The notes under the pieces are model-generated. The model saw nothing but the letters and a program-made list of their open reading frames with translations. It had not been told where the DNA came from and made no database searches. Below, piece by piece: positions 42,383 through 51,147 of a stretch of DNA of 64,000 bases (position 1 is its first letter; every line of letters starts with the position of its first letter). The DNA is from Bacteroidales bacterium (GTDB taxonomy: Bacteria > Bacteroidota > Bacteroidia > Bacteroidales > F082), in NCBI GenBank assembly GCA_030690365.1, contig JAUYGX010000140.1:1-64000 (forward strand). Reading direction: 5' to 3'. A program made the translations under genes and the position numbers.

Positions 42383-43927
42383 ATGGAACATTTTGACATG
42401 GCGCTTGTCGACTGGTCGCGGGCACAATTTGCCCTCACAGCCATGTACCACTGGATATTCGTCCCGCTCACGCTGGGATTGAGTTTCATTGTGGCTATCA
42501 TGATGACAATTTATGTGAGAACCGGTAATGAGCTTTGGAAAAAGATCACCAAATTCTGGATGACCCTGTTTGGAGTGAACTTCGCCATTGGTGTGGCCAC
42601 AGGGATTATTCTGGAGTTTGAATTTGGGACCAACTGGTCGAACTACAGCTGGTTTGTGGGAGACATCTTCGGGGCACCGCTGGCCATCGAAGGCATTATG
42701 GCTTTCTTCCTCGAATCCACCTTTATCGCCATCCTGTTTTTTGGATGGGGACGTGTTAGCAAAAAATTTCACATGATTTCGGCCTGGATGGTAGCCCTTG
42801 GCTCCAACCTGTCGGCACTCTGGATTCTGGTGGCCAACGCATGGATGCAAAATCCTGTTGGAATGCGTTTCAACCCGGATACTGCACGAAATGAGATGGT
42901 TAACTTTTGGGAAGTCCTTTTTTCACCTACCGCCATCAACAAATTCTTACACACCATTTCTTCCGGATATGTATTGTCGGCGATTTTTGTGGTGGGCGTA
43001 AGTGCCTGGTTCCTGCTTAAGCACCGGAATGTGGAATTCGCGAAGAAAAGCATGATCATAGCAGCCGTATTTGGCTTGTTGTCGTCCTTTTATCTGGTAC
43101 TAACGGGTGATGAATCTGCCCGCGATATTTATCACACTCAACCCATGAAATTTGCGGCCTTTGAAGGCCTGGATGATGGTACCGTGAGTGCGCCACTGGT
43201 AGTTATCGGCTTCCTCAAAAAAGTTCCCGACCCCAGGCAACCTGACCTGGAGAGGTTTGCTTTTAAAATTGAAATCCCCAACCTGCTATCCTACATGGTG
43301 GCATTAAACTCCAATGTGTTCGTTCCCGGCATCAACGACCTGATCAACGGTAACGAAAAGCACGGCATCATGTCGTATTATGAAAAAATCGACAAAGGTA
43401 AGCTGGCCATCAAGGCATTAGGTGATTATAAGGATGCTCTGGAGCGAAAAGACCAGGTAGCTGCAGCGGAGAACCTGAAAGTATTTGAAGCCAACTATGC
43501 CTATTTTGGCTATGGTTATTATGACGACCCAAACGATCTGGTTCCCAATGTCCCCGTTGCATTTTATTCATTCCATATCATGGTTATCCTGGGGGTTCAT
43601 TTCATGATTTTATTTATTGTGCTTCTGGTGCTGCTCTACAAGAAAAAAATAGAAGAAATCAGGTGGGTACTTTATGTAGCCTTGTGGACTATTCCACTGG
43701 CCTACATCGCTTCACAGGCCGGGTGGGTTCTGGCAGAAATGGGTCGACAGCCATGGGTGGTACAGGATTTAATGCCCACGCTCAGCGCAGTATCCAATAT
43801 CGATAAATCATCTGTGGTGGTGACTTTCTGGATATTTGCCGTCACCTTTACTGTGCTGCTGATTGCAGAAATTAAAATTATGGTTTCACAGATCGTTTCC
43901 GGATCAAAAAATGAAGGAGGGCACTAA
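42383..43927 (+). CDS. cydA: Cytochrome bd quinol oxidase subunit I
   Basis: The 514-residue protein has nine helices, the heme b595/b558 His residues, the quinol loop, and the motif GRQPWVVQDLMPT near residue 450. The N-terminus (ALVDWSRAQFALTAMYHWIFVPLTLGLSFIVAIM) is fully typical. The length suggests a long Q-loop as in Escherichia coli CydA. It oxidises menaquinol and reduces O2 at high affinity without proton pumping. cydB follows 2 bases later. Confidence 0.96.
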   Translation: MEHFDMALVDWSRAQFALTAMYHWIFVPLTLGLSFIVAIMMTIYVRTGNELWKKITKFWMTLFGVNFAIGVATGIILEFEFGTNWSNYSWFVGDIFGAPLAIEGIMAFFLESTFIAILFFGWGRVSKKFHMISAWMVALGSNLSALWILVANAWMQNPVGMRFNPDTARNEMVNFWEVLFSPTAINKFLHTISSGYVLSAIFVVGVSAWFLLKHRNVEFAKKSMIIAAVFGLLSSFYLVLTGDESARDIYHTQPMKFAAFEGLDDGTVSAPLVVIGFLKKVPDPRQPDLERFAFKIEIPNLLSYMVALNSNVFVPGINDLINGNEKHGIMSYYEKIDKGKLAIKALGDYKDALERKDQVAAAENLKVFEANYAYFGYGYYDDPNDLVPNVPVAFYSFHIMVILGVHFMILFIVLLVLLYKKKIEEIRWVLYVALWTIPLAYIASQAGWVLAEMGRQPWVVQDLMPTLSAVSNIDKSSVVVTFWIFAVTFTVLLIAEIKIMVSQIVSGSKNEGGH

Positions 43928-43929
43928 TT

Positions 43930-45084
43930 ATGTTTGAAAACTTATCATATCTCGCATTACAACAGTATTGGTGGATGATCGTATCCTTACTTGGAGCCAT
44001 TCTGGTATTTATGTTTTTCGTTCAAGGCGGTCAAACCATGATTAAAAGTCTGGGCAAAACCGACAACGAAATAAAAATGCTTGTCAACTCACTTGGACGC
44101 AAATGGGACCTCACCTTTACCACCCTGGTCACCTTTGGTGGTGCCGCTTTTGCCTCCTTTCCATTGTTTTATTCCACCAGTTTTGGCGGGGCTTACTGGG
44201 TTTGGATGCTGATTTTATTTGCCTTCATTATTCAGGCCGTTTCGTATGAATACAGAACCAAAGCCGATAATTTCCTTGGTGCCAAAACCTATGAGACCTT
44301 TCTGTTTATCAATGGATTGTTGGGGACTATCCTCGTGGGTACCGCAGTAGCCACGTTCTTTACTGGTTCCGATTTTTTGGTGACCAACATGAACCACAGC
44401 ATCTGGCAAAGCCCTTACAGAGGTTTGGAGCTGGCCTTTAACTTTGCCCGTTACGAAACGTTTATCAACCTTTCGTTGGGGTTGGCCGTATTCTTCCTGG
44501 CCAGAGTTCTGGGAATTCTGTATTTCTTCAATAACATAGAGGACGAAACCATTCTGGGACGTGCCCGCAAACAGTTGTTATTTAACGCATTGCCGTTTTT
44601 GGTCTTTTTCCTGTTTTTCCTAATTAATGTATTGTTGATGGATGGATTTGGATACGATGCCGATGGTGTGGTGAGCATGGTTCCATACAAATACTTCAAC
44701 AACCTCATCGACATGCCTTTGAACACGGTTATCTTACTTTTGGGTGTGGTGGCAGTTTTATGGGGAATCTACCGTGGGGCATTTCATTACGAAAAATGTG
44801 GAACCAAAGCCATCTGGTTTACCGGTGGAGGTACCATTCTCACCGTGTTCGCATTACTGATTCTGGTTGGATTTAACAACACCTGTTTCTATCCTTCCAC
44901 CAGCGATTTACAAAGCTCACTTACCATTGAGAATTCGTCGTCGAGTAAATACACATTGGTGGCCATGAGTTATGTTTCGTTGCTGGTTCCATTTGTTGTT
45001 GCCTACATCTGGTATGCATGGAGTTCGCTCAACAAGAAACCCATAACTGCCGAAGAAATGGAAGATGACCATCATGCTTATTAG
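43930..45084 (+). CDS. cydB: Cytochrome bd quinol oxidase subunit II
   Basis: The 384-residue membrane protein has about eight helices and CydB motifs such as QQYWWMIVSLLGAILVFMFFVQGGQTM at the start. It lacks hemes of its own and supports subunit I. It begins 2 bases after cydA and is followed by a very small gene and then a terminator. Confidence 0.94.
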   Translation: MFENLSYLALQQYWWMIVSLLGAILVFMFFVQGGQTMIKSLGKTDNEIKMLVNSLGRKWDLTFTTLVTFGGAAFASFPLFYSTSFGGAYWVWMLILFAFIIQAVSYEYRTKADNFLGAKTYETFLFINGLLGTILVGTAVATFFTGSDFLVTNMNHSIWQSPYRGLELAFNFARYETFINLSLGLAVFFLARVLGILYFFNNIEDETILGRARKQLLFNALPFLVFFLFFLINVLLMDGFGYDADGVVSMVPYKYFNNLIDMPLNTVILLLGVVAVLWGIYRGAFHYEKCGTKAIWFTGGGTILTVFALLILVGFNNTCFYPSTSDLQSSLTIENSSSSKYTLVAMSYVSLLVPFVVAYIWYAWSSLNKKPITAEEMEDDHHAY

Positions 45085-45115
45085 TTGATTTTATTCACCT
45101 TAAAAAAACAGAAAA

Positions 45116-45223
45116 ATGTATTTAAAAGAAATATTGTGGTTGATCAGCTGGCCGGTATTTATCTGGTTTAGCTACAAAATGGTTCGGTATGCTTTAAAGA
45201 AACTGGATCGACCCGAGGCATAA
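45116..45223 (+). CDS. 35-residue single-helix protein after cydB (CydX-like)
   Basis: A short frame encodes MYLKEILWLISWPVFIWFSY followed by KMVRYALKKLDRPEA, 35 residues, with one Trp-rich membrane helix and a basic C-terminus. It lies 31 bases after cydB and just before the operon terminator, the usual place of CydX-type subunits of bd oxidases. It shows no strong sequence match to E. coli CydX that I can see, so the identity is by size, topology and position. Confidence 0.7.
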   Translation: MYLKEILWLISWPVFIWFSYKMVRYALKKLDRPEA

Positions 45224-45253
45224 TTGCCCCTTAACTAATTCATTTTTAAACTT

Positions 45254-45280
45254 ACCCCGGCTACCATGCCGGGGTTTTTT
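45254..45280 (+). terminator. Terminator of the cydAB operon
   Basis: ACCCCGGC (45254-45261) pairs with GCCGGGGT (45268-45275), followed by TTTTT. The stem is perfect. Confidence 0.9.
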
Positions 45281-45759
45281 CTATTGGTGAAATTTTACAA
45301 ACAATCCTTCCATTTGCCACGATGAGTTTAATTTTCTGACAACTCCTGATATCAGTTCGTCCCTCTATCCTTTTACCATTCTTAATACAGGAATCTAATA
45401 TTACGTAAATATCAAGTTTTTCTAAAACTTACTAACTGATAGTAAACAGCTCAATATATATAACATACAGGCTATTTAATCGGGTCCTTTTTTGCTTCTT
45501 AACCAGATTATCGACGGAAGTTAACAGGTAATTAAAGTTAAGTTCACAGTATGATAAGTTTTTCGTAATATGCTCTTAACCATGTGATAACCTGGCTACC
45601 GATATATTTGCACAATTAAATATCAGCAGAAATGTGCCACAATAAACCAGGATTTTTACCCATTTCAATTATCGCATACTTTTTTATCTCTTAATGATTC
45701 AATTATTATAATAAACAACATACATACCTACTCTACTTATAACCAAAAGACAACTAAAC
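45281..45759. other. Intergenic region before the SusCD locus
   Basis: There is no gene here. It contains TTACGTAA (45401-45408), a perfect repeat AAGTTTT-TCT-AAAACTT (45414-45430), and the -7 element TATATTTG (45603-45610), after which a leader of ~140 AT-rich bases leads to the start at 45760. The long leader could carry regulation, but no riboswitch was recognised. Confidence 0.5.
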
Positions 45760-46308
45760 ATGGAACCTAAAAAATTATTTATCCTATTATCTATCGCCTG
45801 GATATTTTCGGGTACATCGCTTTGGTCGCAAGTGGCTCACCACACACAATCGGCCTACAAAGCTAATATAATGGAAGTTGAAGCTCCCATGGAAACCATT
45901 ATCATTATGGGTTCTCTGGCAAACCTCCAAACGCAGTATGAACAAGCGAATGGTGCCGACCTCAGAAATCATGCCTTCGGAGAGGACTTTGCCAAAAAGA
46001 TGTATTTGATAGAGAAAAACTACACCTACACAACCGAGGCTGCTCCGGGTGCTTTCAGTGGGCATGTGATGATAGAAAAACCCGCCATTTACCAAAGTGT
46101 AAGCAAAATCAACAAATACTTCACCAAAGGTGTACGAAAGGGTACCATTGATAAAACGGAGGCGGAACAAAAGCTGGAACATGTACTGGGAGTTGCTATC
46201 GTACTCTGTCATCAGGAATCATCTCAAATTGAACATCTGCTTGAGAAATCAAACGATGTGACTGAAATGATTTTAGTCTTTGATAACATACAAGTTCAAT
46301 GGAATTAA
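45760..46308 (+). CDS. Exported protein of unknown function before SusC
   Basis: This 182-residue protein has a signal peptide (LFILLSIAWIFSGTSLWSQ). The mature part starts HHTQSAYKANIMEVEAPMETIIIMGSL and is mixed alpha/beta with no motif I recognise. The spacing to susC (57 bases) and lack of a promoter between them make it the first gene of the SusCD operon. Its role is unknown. Confidence 0.6.
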   Translation: MEPKKLFILLSIAWIFSGTSLWSQVAHHTQSAYKANIMEVEAPMETIIIMGSLANLQTQYEQANGADLRNHAFGEDFAKKMYLIEKNYTYTTEAAPGAFSGHVMIEKPAIYQSVSKINKYFTKGVRKGTIDKTEAEQKLEHVLGVAIVLCHQESSQIEHLLEKSNDVTEMILVFDNIQVQWN

Positions 46309-46365
46309 AAAATCGAAATAAAACAATACTAAATAAAAATCACTAAATCAAAAAAACCAACAACA

Positions 46366-49300
46366 ATGAAGAATTTCTACATGATGATTCTCTTTCTATT
46401 TCTGGGGACAGCCTTGTTTTCCCAGAATGAGAATGTTACCGGAATGGTTACCGACAAAATAACCGGAGATCCTTTGCCGGGTGTAAATGTGCTCGAAAAA
46501 GGCACTCTTAACGGATCAGTTACCGATGCAAAGGGTATTTACATATTAACTGTTAGTTCAGAGGCTACACTTATTTTTTCATTTATTGGCTATGAGAATT
46601 TGGAAGTGCCCGTAGGCGCTCAAAAAACCATTAACGTAGAATTAAATGAAAGTTCGGTGAATCTGGATGAGTTTGTGGTAACCGCTTTGGGTATCGAACA
46701 TGCTAAAAAAACAGTAGGTTATTCAACCCAACAAGTGGAAGCCAAGGAGCTCGAACAAGTGGATGCTCCCAACATTGGAAGCCTGCTCACCGGTAAAGTG
46801 GCCGGGTTGACAGTTAACAATCCTACCGGGATTTTTCAGGCACCGGTTTTTTCACTACGTGGAAAAACACCATTAATTGTAGTTGACAACATACCGGTCG
46901 AAACAGATTTCTACGACCTGTCGTCAAACGATATAGCCGACATCACCGTATTAAAAGGCACTTCTGCTTCTGCCTTGTACGGTTCAAGAGGGCGCAATGG
47001 TGCTATCCTGATCACAACAAAAACCGCTGACAAAGAGGGACTGGAAATTACCCTCTCAAACCGCACCATGTTTACTGCAGGCTTTACGGTTTATCCTGAA
47101 ACTCAAACCCAATACGGAAACGGATCGAATGGTCAGTATGCCTTCTGGGATGGCCAGGATGGTGGCATCTCTGACGGCGATATGATCTGGGGGCCCAAAT
47201 TTGAGCCAGGCAAGATGATCCCGCAATGGAATAGTCCCATCTACGACAATGCTACCGGCGAATCCATTCCCTGGTACGGAGATGTCGCAGGCACCAAATA
47301 CGACGACCAGTCACGCTATTCGAGAACTCCTACCCCATGGGAGCAACACGACAACCTGAAAGACTTTTTGGGAACAGGTATCGTTACCAACTCCGATTTT
47401 TCGATGGCCTACAAAAGTGCCAAATTTAGTTACCGGTTTTCCGGAAATTATTCTTACCAAAAAGGTCAGGTACCCAACACTGATCTGAGCAACGGTGGTG
47501 TTCATTTTGCTTCAACAGCCAAACTGGCCAACAATCTTACCCTCGACAGCAAGCTTTCATACGGAAAAGTGTATTCCACTAACTATCCCAGATATGGCTA
47601 TGGCCCTAAAAACCACATGTACACAATCCTGATTTGGATGGGTGACGACGTTAATGGTCAGGATCTGGATGCTCATCAATATATCCCGGGAATGGAAGGA
47701 TACCGTCAGGCAAACTACAATTATGCCTGGTACAACAACGTATATTTTGCAGCTTATGAGTTAACTCAGATGTATGATGCCGATATTATAAATGGCCAGT
47801 TGAGCCTTAAATGGGATATAAGCAAAGACTTTTCGGTACAGATGAGAACCTCTGCCATCAGCAAAAATTTGTTTGAAGACAGAAAAAGTCCCAAGTCGTA
47901 CCTAAACTATGGTGACCCGCGTGATGGCGACTATAAAACCTGGAATTCCAAATGGCTTACCATGGACAACGATTTGTTGGCTACCTACCACAAGCAACTC
48001 ACCTCTCAGATAAACCTGACAGTGAATGCCGGTGCTGCAACCAACTACCGCAAATATGGCCAGGACTATAATGCTACCGATGGAATTATCGCTCCCTGGG
48101 TGTATAGCCTAAGCAACACAAAAGGAAACGTAAAAGCTTCCACCTACCTGCGTGAACGAGCCTTACGCAGTGTTTATGCTACCGCTGATGTGGATTTTTA
48201 TAATATCTTCTTTTTGACCTTCTCCGGAAGAAACGACTGGTCGTCAACACTTCCCGTTGCCAATAACTCCTATTTTTATCCTTCGGTTTCGTTGAGTACA
48301 CTGGTTTCCAATTTAGTAACCATGCCCAAAGCCATCGACTACCTGAAGGTTTATGGTTCGTGGGCTTCAGTTTCCAGCGACTTAGATCCTTATCAAACAT
48401 CATCCTACTATACCAATGCCGGAAGTTACGATGGAACAACCATGATTAACTATCCCGGTGATATCATCAATCCCAACATTAAACCCGAGAAATCCACCTC
48501 TATCGAGCTGGGTCTGTCCACAGCTTTTCTGAAAAATAAATTTGCTCTTGACGTTACCTATTACAACGTGGTAGATGAGAATCAGATATTGGATTTTCCA
48601 ATAACCCCTTCAACAGGATTTAGTTCACGTAAAGTAAACGGCAACGAATACACTACCAACGGTGTAGAGGTTGTATTAACGGCCAAACCCATACGCAACC
48701 GCAATTTCCAGTGGGATGTGCTTGTTAACTGGTCGCATCATGTAAAAAAACTCACCAAAATCTATGGTGATGAGGAAAAATACAACTATTTATCAGTTGG
48801 TGAGCGAGTTGACAACTTCTATACCACCGGATGGATGAAATCTCCCGACGGAAAAGTCATTCTTTCGGAAACCACCGGATTGCCTACCAAAGATTCCTAT
48901 CCTCAAATGATGGGACATCAGGATCCCGACTGGACTTTTGGTTTTACCAACAATTTTAAATACAAAAAACTTTCGATGGACATAGGCATTGATGGAGCTG
49001 TTGGAGGAGTGTTTTGGTCCAGAACCATTGAGAAGATGTGGTGGGGTGGAAAACACCCCAATTCGACCACCTGGCGCGATGCTGAATATGCCGCAGGTGA
49101 ACCTGTATATGTTCCAGATGGGGTAAATGTGGTGAGTGGCGAACTTGTTCGTGGCGTGAATGGAGAAGTTATTTCGGATACCCGTGTTTATCAAGACAAT
49201 ACCACCGCCGTTAGCTGGCAAACCTGGAGTCAGAACTATCCTTACCGTGCCCGAGTTACCGAGGACGAAAGCAGTGAATTTGCCAATGTGGTTAGCCGGA

Positions 49301-49512
49301 CTTTCGTTAAACTTCGCACAGTTTCGCTTACCTATGATGCTACCAGCCTGTTCAATATCAAAGGATCGAAAAAATTCGAGATTTATGCCTTCGGATATAA
49401 CCTCCTGATTTTGAAAAAAGCCATCATTGTTGATCCGGATTTCGGTCAGGACAACGATTTACAGGATCCTTCAGCACGATACCTCGGACTTGGTTTTAAA
49501 TTCACCATCTAA
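46366..49512 (+). CDS. SusC/RagA-type TonB-linked outer-membrane protein
   Basis: The 1048-residue protein has a signal peptide. A carboxypeptidase-like regulatory domain (~22-105) opens VTGMVTDKITGDPLPGVNVLEKGTLNGSVTDAKG. A plug domain follows (VTALGIEHAKKTVGYSTQQ, then IADITVLKGTSASALYGSRGRNGAILITTK). A 22-strand-type barrel ends in the aromatic signature KFTI. It imports large ligands across the outer membrane together with SusD. The barrel gives no clue to substrate. Confidence 0.95.
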   Translation: MKNFYMMILFLFLGTALFSQNENVTGMVTDKITGDPLPGVNVLEKGTLNGSVTDAKGIYILTVSSEATLIFSFIGYENLEVPVGAQKTINVELNESSVNLDEFVVTALGIEHAKKTVGYSTQQVEAKELEQVDAPNIGSLLTGKVAGLTVNNPTGIFQAPVFSLRGKTPLIVVDNIPVETDFYDLSSNDIADITVLKGTSASALYGSRGRNGAILITTKTADKEGLEITLSNRTMFTAGFTVYPETQTQYGNGSNGQYAFWDGQDGGISDGDMIWGPKFEPGKMIPQWNSPIYDNATGESIPWYGDVAGTKYDDQSRYSRTPTPWEQHDNLKDFLGTGIVTNSDFSMAYKSAKFSYRFSGNYSYQKGQVPNTDLSNGGVHFASTAKLANNLTLDSKLSYGKVYSTNYPRYGYGPKNHMYTILIWMGDDVNGQDLDAHQYIPGMEGYRQANYNYAWYNNVYFAAYELTQMYDADIINGQLSLKWDISKDFSVQMRTSAISKNLFEDRKSPKSYLNYGDPRDGDYKTWNSKWLTMDNDLLATYHKQLTSQINLTVNAGAATNYRKYGQDYNATDGIIAPWVYSLSNTKGNVKASTYLRERALRSVYATADVDFYNIFFLTFSGRNDWSSTLPVANNSYFYPSVSLSTLVSNLVTMPKAIDYLKVYGSWASVSSDLDPYQTSSYYTNAGSYDGTTMINYPGDIINPNIKPEKSTSIELGLSTAFLKNKFALDVTYYNVVDENQILDFPITPSTGFSSRKVNGNEYTTNGVEVVLTAKPIRNRNFQWDVLVNWSHHVKKLTKIYGDEEKYNYLSVGERVDNFYTTGWMKSPDGKVILSETTGLPTKDSYPQMMGHQDPDWTFGFTNNFKYKKLSMDIGIDGAVGGVFWSRTIEKMWWGGKHPNSTTWRDAEYAAGEPVYVPDGVNVVSGELVRGVNGEVISDTRVYQDNTTAVSWQTWSQNYPYRARVTEDESSEFANVVSRTFVKLRTVSLTYDATSLFNIKGSKKFEIYAFGYNLLILKKAIIVDPDFGQDNDLQDPSARYLGLGFKFTI

Positions 49513-49544
49513 ATTTTTACAAAATTTTTAAAAAAAACTGAACC

Positions 49545-51023
49545 ATGAAAACAATAAAAATCCTTTTTTATATCTCCATCGTGATCATCGCCTTCAGCTC
49601 CTGTAGGAAACTGGAAGATATCAATGCCAATCCCAACAACGTTTCGGAATCGCACCCGCAATTGCTGCTAACCGCCATTGAGTGGAATGCTTTTCAGGTA
49701 GAGGGAGTATCACCCTTATTTGCTACCAGAATGGTAGTTCAAACCGATGGTGAAGAACCCAATCAGTATTATAGCTGGGACAGAGGTAGTTTTGATTACT
49801 ATTCCCGCCTTAGAGATGTTACAAAAATGATGGAAGAGGCTACCCGCATCGAAAACACTTCTTATCAGGCACTTGCTAAGTTTTTCAGGGCTTGGTACTT
49901 TTATAAATTGACTATCCAGTTTGGCGATATTCCCTATTCACAAGCACTTTTGGGCGAAGAAGAAGCTTTGTTTACCCCCGTTTATGACACACAAAAGGAT
50001 GTATTTGTGGGAATTCTTAACGAACTTAAAGAAGCCAATGAAATGATGGGTGACGATAGGATTGACGGAGACATTATTTACAATGGAGAAGCAACCCAAT
50101 GGCGAAAAATGATCAATTCCTTCAGATTGAAAGTGTTGATGTCGTTATCCAAAAAGCAGGGAGATGCCAATTTGAACATCGCGGCTGAATTTGCTCAGAT
50201 TGTTAACAACGAAGTCCTATTTGAATCTGTGGAAGACAACTGTCAGTTGGTGTTTGTTGACCAATTGGGTAATCGGTATACTGAATTCAACGCAAGTAGT
50301 TATGGTTCTTCCAGATATGGGGACTCAACCTTTGTTCAAAAGTTACGCGACCATCAGGATCCCCGCCTCTTTATTTTTTATGAACAAACCCGGAATGCCA
50401 AAGAGGCGGGTTTACCTGTCAACGATTTCAACAGCTATGATGGAGGAAACCCGGTTGCCTCACCGGATGTGAACAACGAAAAGGCTTTGGCAGGAAACGC
50501 CTCCAAAGTTAATTCCCGTTATACCACGGATCCAACCACAGAACCCTCGGTTGCTTTGGGATATCCTGAATTGCAGTTGATTCTGGCTGAAGCTGTTGTA
50601 AGAGGATGGATCGCAGGAGATGCTAAAACATACTACGACAATGCCATCATGGGTTCGTTTGCCTTTTACAACACCTATGCCCAGGAGTATGCTTCCTGGG
50701 TAAATGAGGCAGCCGCAACTAATTACCTGACACAACCAATAGTGGATCTTGAAAACGCACTCACCCCGGAAGAAAAAATAGAAAAAATCATCATACAAAA
50801 GTACTTCCAATCGTTTTTGCAGGGTGGATGGAATGCCTATCTTGAACACCTGAGAACAGGATATCCGGATTTTGATTATCTTCCCACATCCACACCTCCA
50901 TTGAGGTGGATGTATCCAAACGCTGAATATGAGCTTAATGCCGACAATGTTTCGCAGGCTATCAGCAGTCAGTTTGGTGCTGGTAACGATCAAACCCGTG
51001 TGGCTACCTGGTGGATCAATTAA
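49545..51023 (+). CDS. SusD/RagB-type nutrient-binding lipoprotein
   Basis: The 492-residue protein has a lipobox (VIIAFSSC, Cys20) and the helical SusD fold of the SusD-like_2 group: LEDINANPNNVSESHP at the start, ARLR-like FFRAWYFYKLTIQFGDIPYSQAL at ~110-132, YPELQLILAEAVVRGW, and the C-terminal PPLRWMYPNAEYELN. It caps the SusC barrel and binds the ligand. It follows susC by 32 bases. Confidence 0.93.
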   Translation: MKTIKILFYISIVIIAFSSCRKLEDINANPNNVSESHPQLLLTAIEWNAFQVEGVSPLFATRMVVQTDGEEPNQYYSWDRGSFDYYSRLRDVTKMMEEATRIENTSYQALAKFFRAWYFYKLTIQFGDIPYSQALLGEEEALFTPVYDTQKDVFVGILNELKEANEMMGDDRIDGDIIYNGEATQWRKMINSFRLKVLMSLSKKQGDANLNIAAEFAQIVNNEVLFESVEDNCQLVFVDQLGNRYTEFNASSYGSSRYGDSTFVQKLRDHQDPRLFIFYEQTRNAKEAGLPVNDFNSYDGGNPVASPDVNNEKALAGNASKVNSRYTTDPTTEPSVALGYPELQLILAEAVVRGWIAGDAKTYYDNAIMGSFAFYNTYAQEYASWVNEAAATNYLTQPIVDLENALTPEEKIEKIIIQKYFQSFLQGGWNAYLEHLRTGYPDFDYLPTSTPPLRWMYPNAEYELNADNVSQAISSQFGAGNDQTRVATWWIN

Positions 51024-51083
51024 GATTGTGTTCATTTAGCGACCATTTGATATAACATTTTCATTATTTTTTTGGTTTGTTTT

Positions 51084-51132
51084 GTCGGTTGCTTTGTTCA
51101 CAATCAGGGAATGAGCAACCGACTTTTTTTTT
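51084..51132 (+). terminator. Hairpin terminator between susD and the phosphoesterase gene
   Basis: GTCGGTTGCT (51084-51093) pairs perfectly with AGCAACCGAC (51114-51123) and is followed by nine T residues. It lies 16 bases before the next start, with no promoter between, so downstream expression depends on read-through. Confidence 0.8.
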
Positions 51133-51147
51133 AAAATATAACTAAAC

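Noticed and set aside
42365-42850. 161-codon minus-strand frame opposite cydA
   Set aside because: It is the reverse reading of a well-conserved gene and its product is low-complexity His/Gly/Pro/Asn sequence with no domain.
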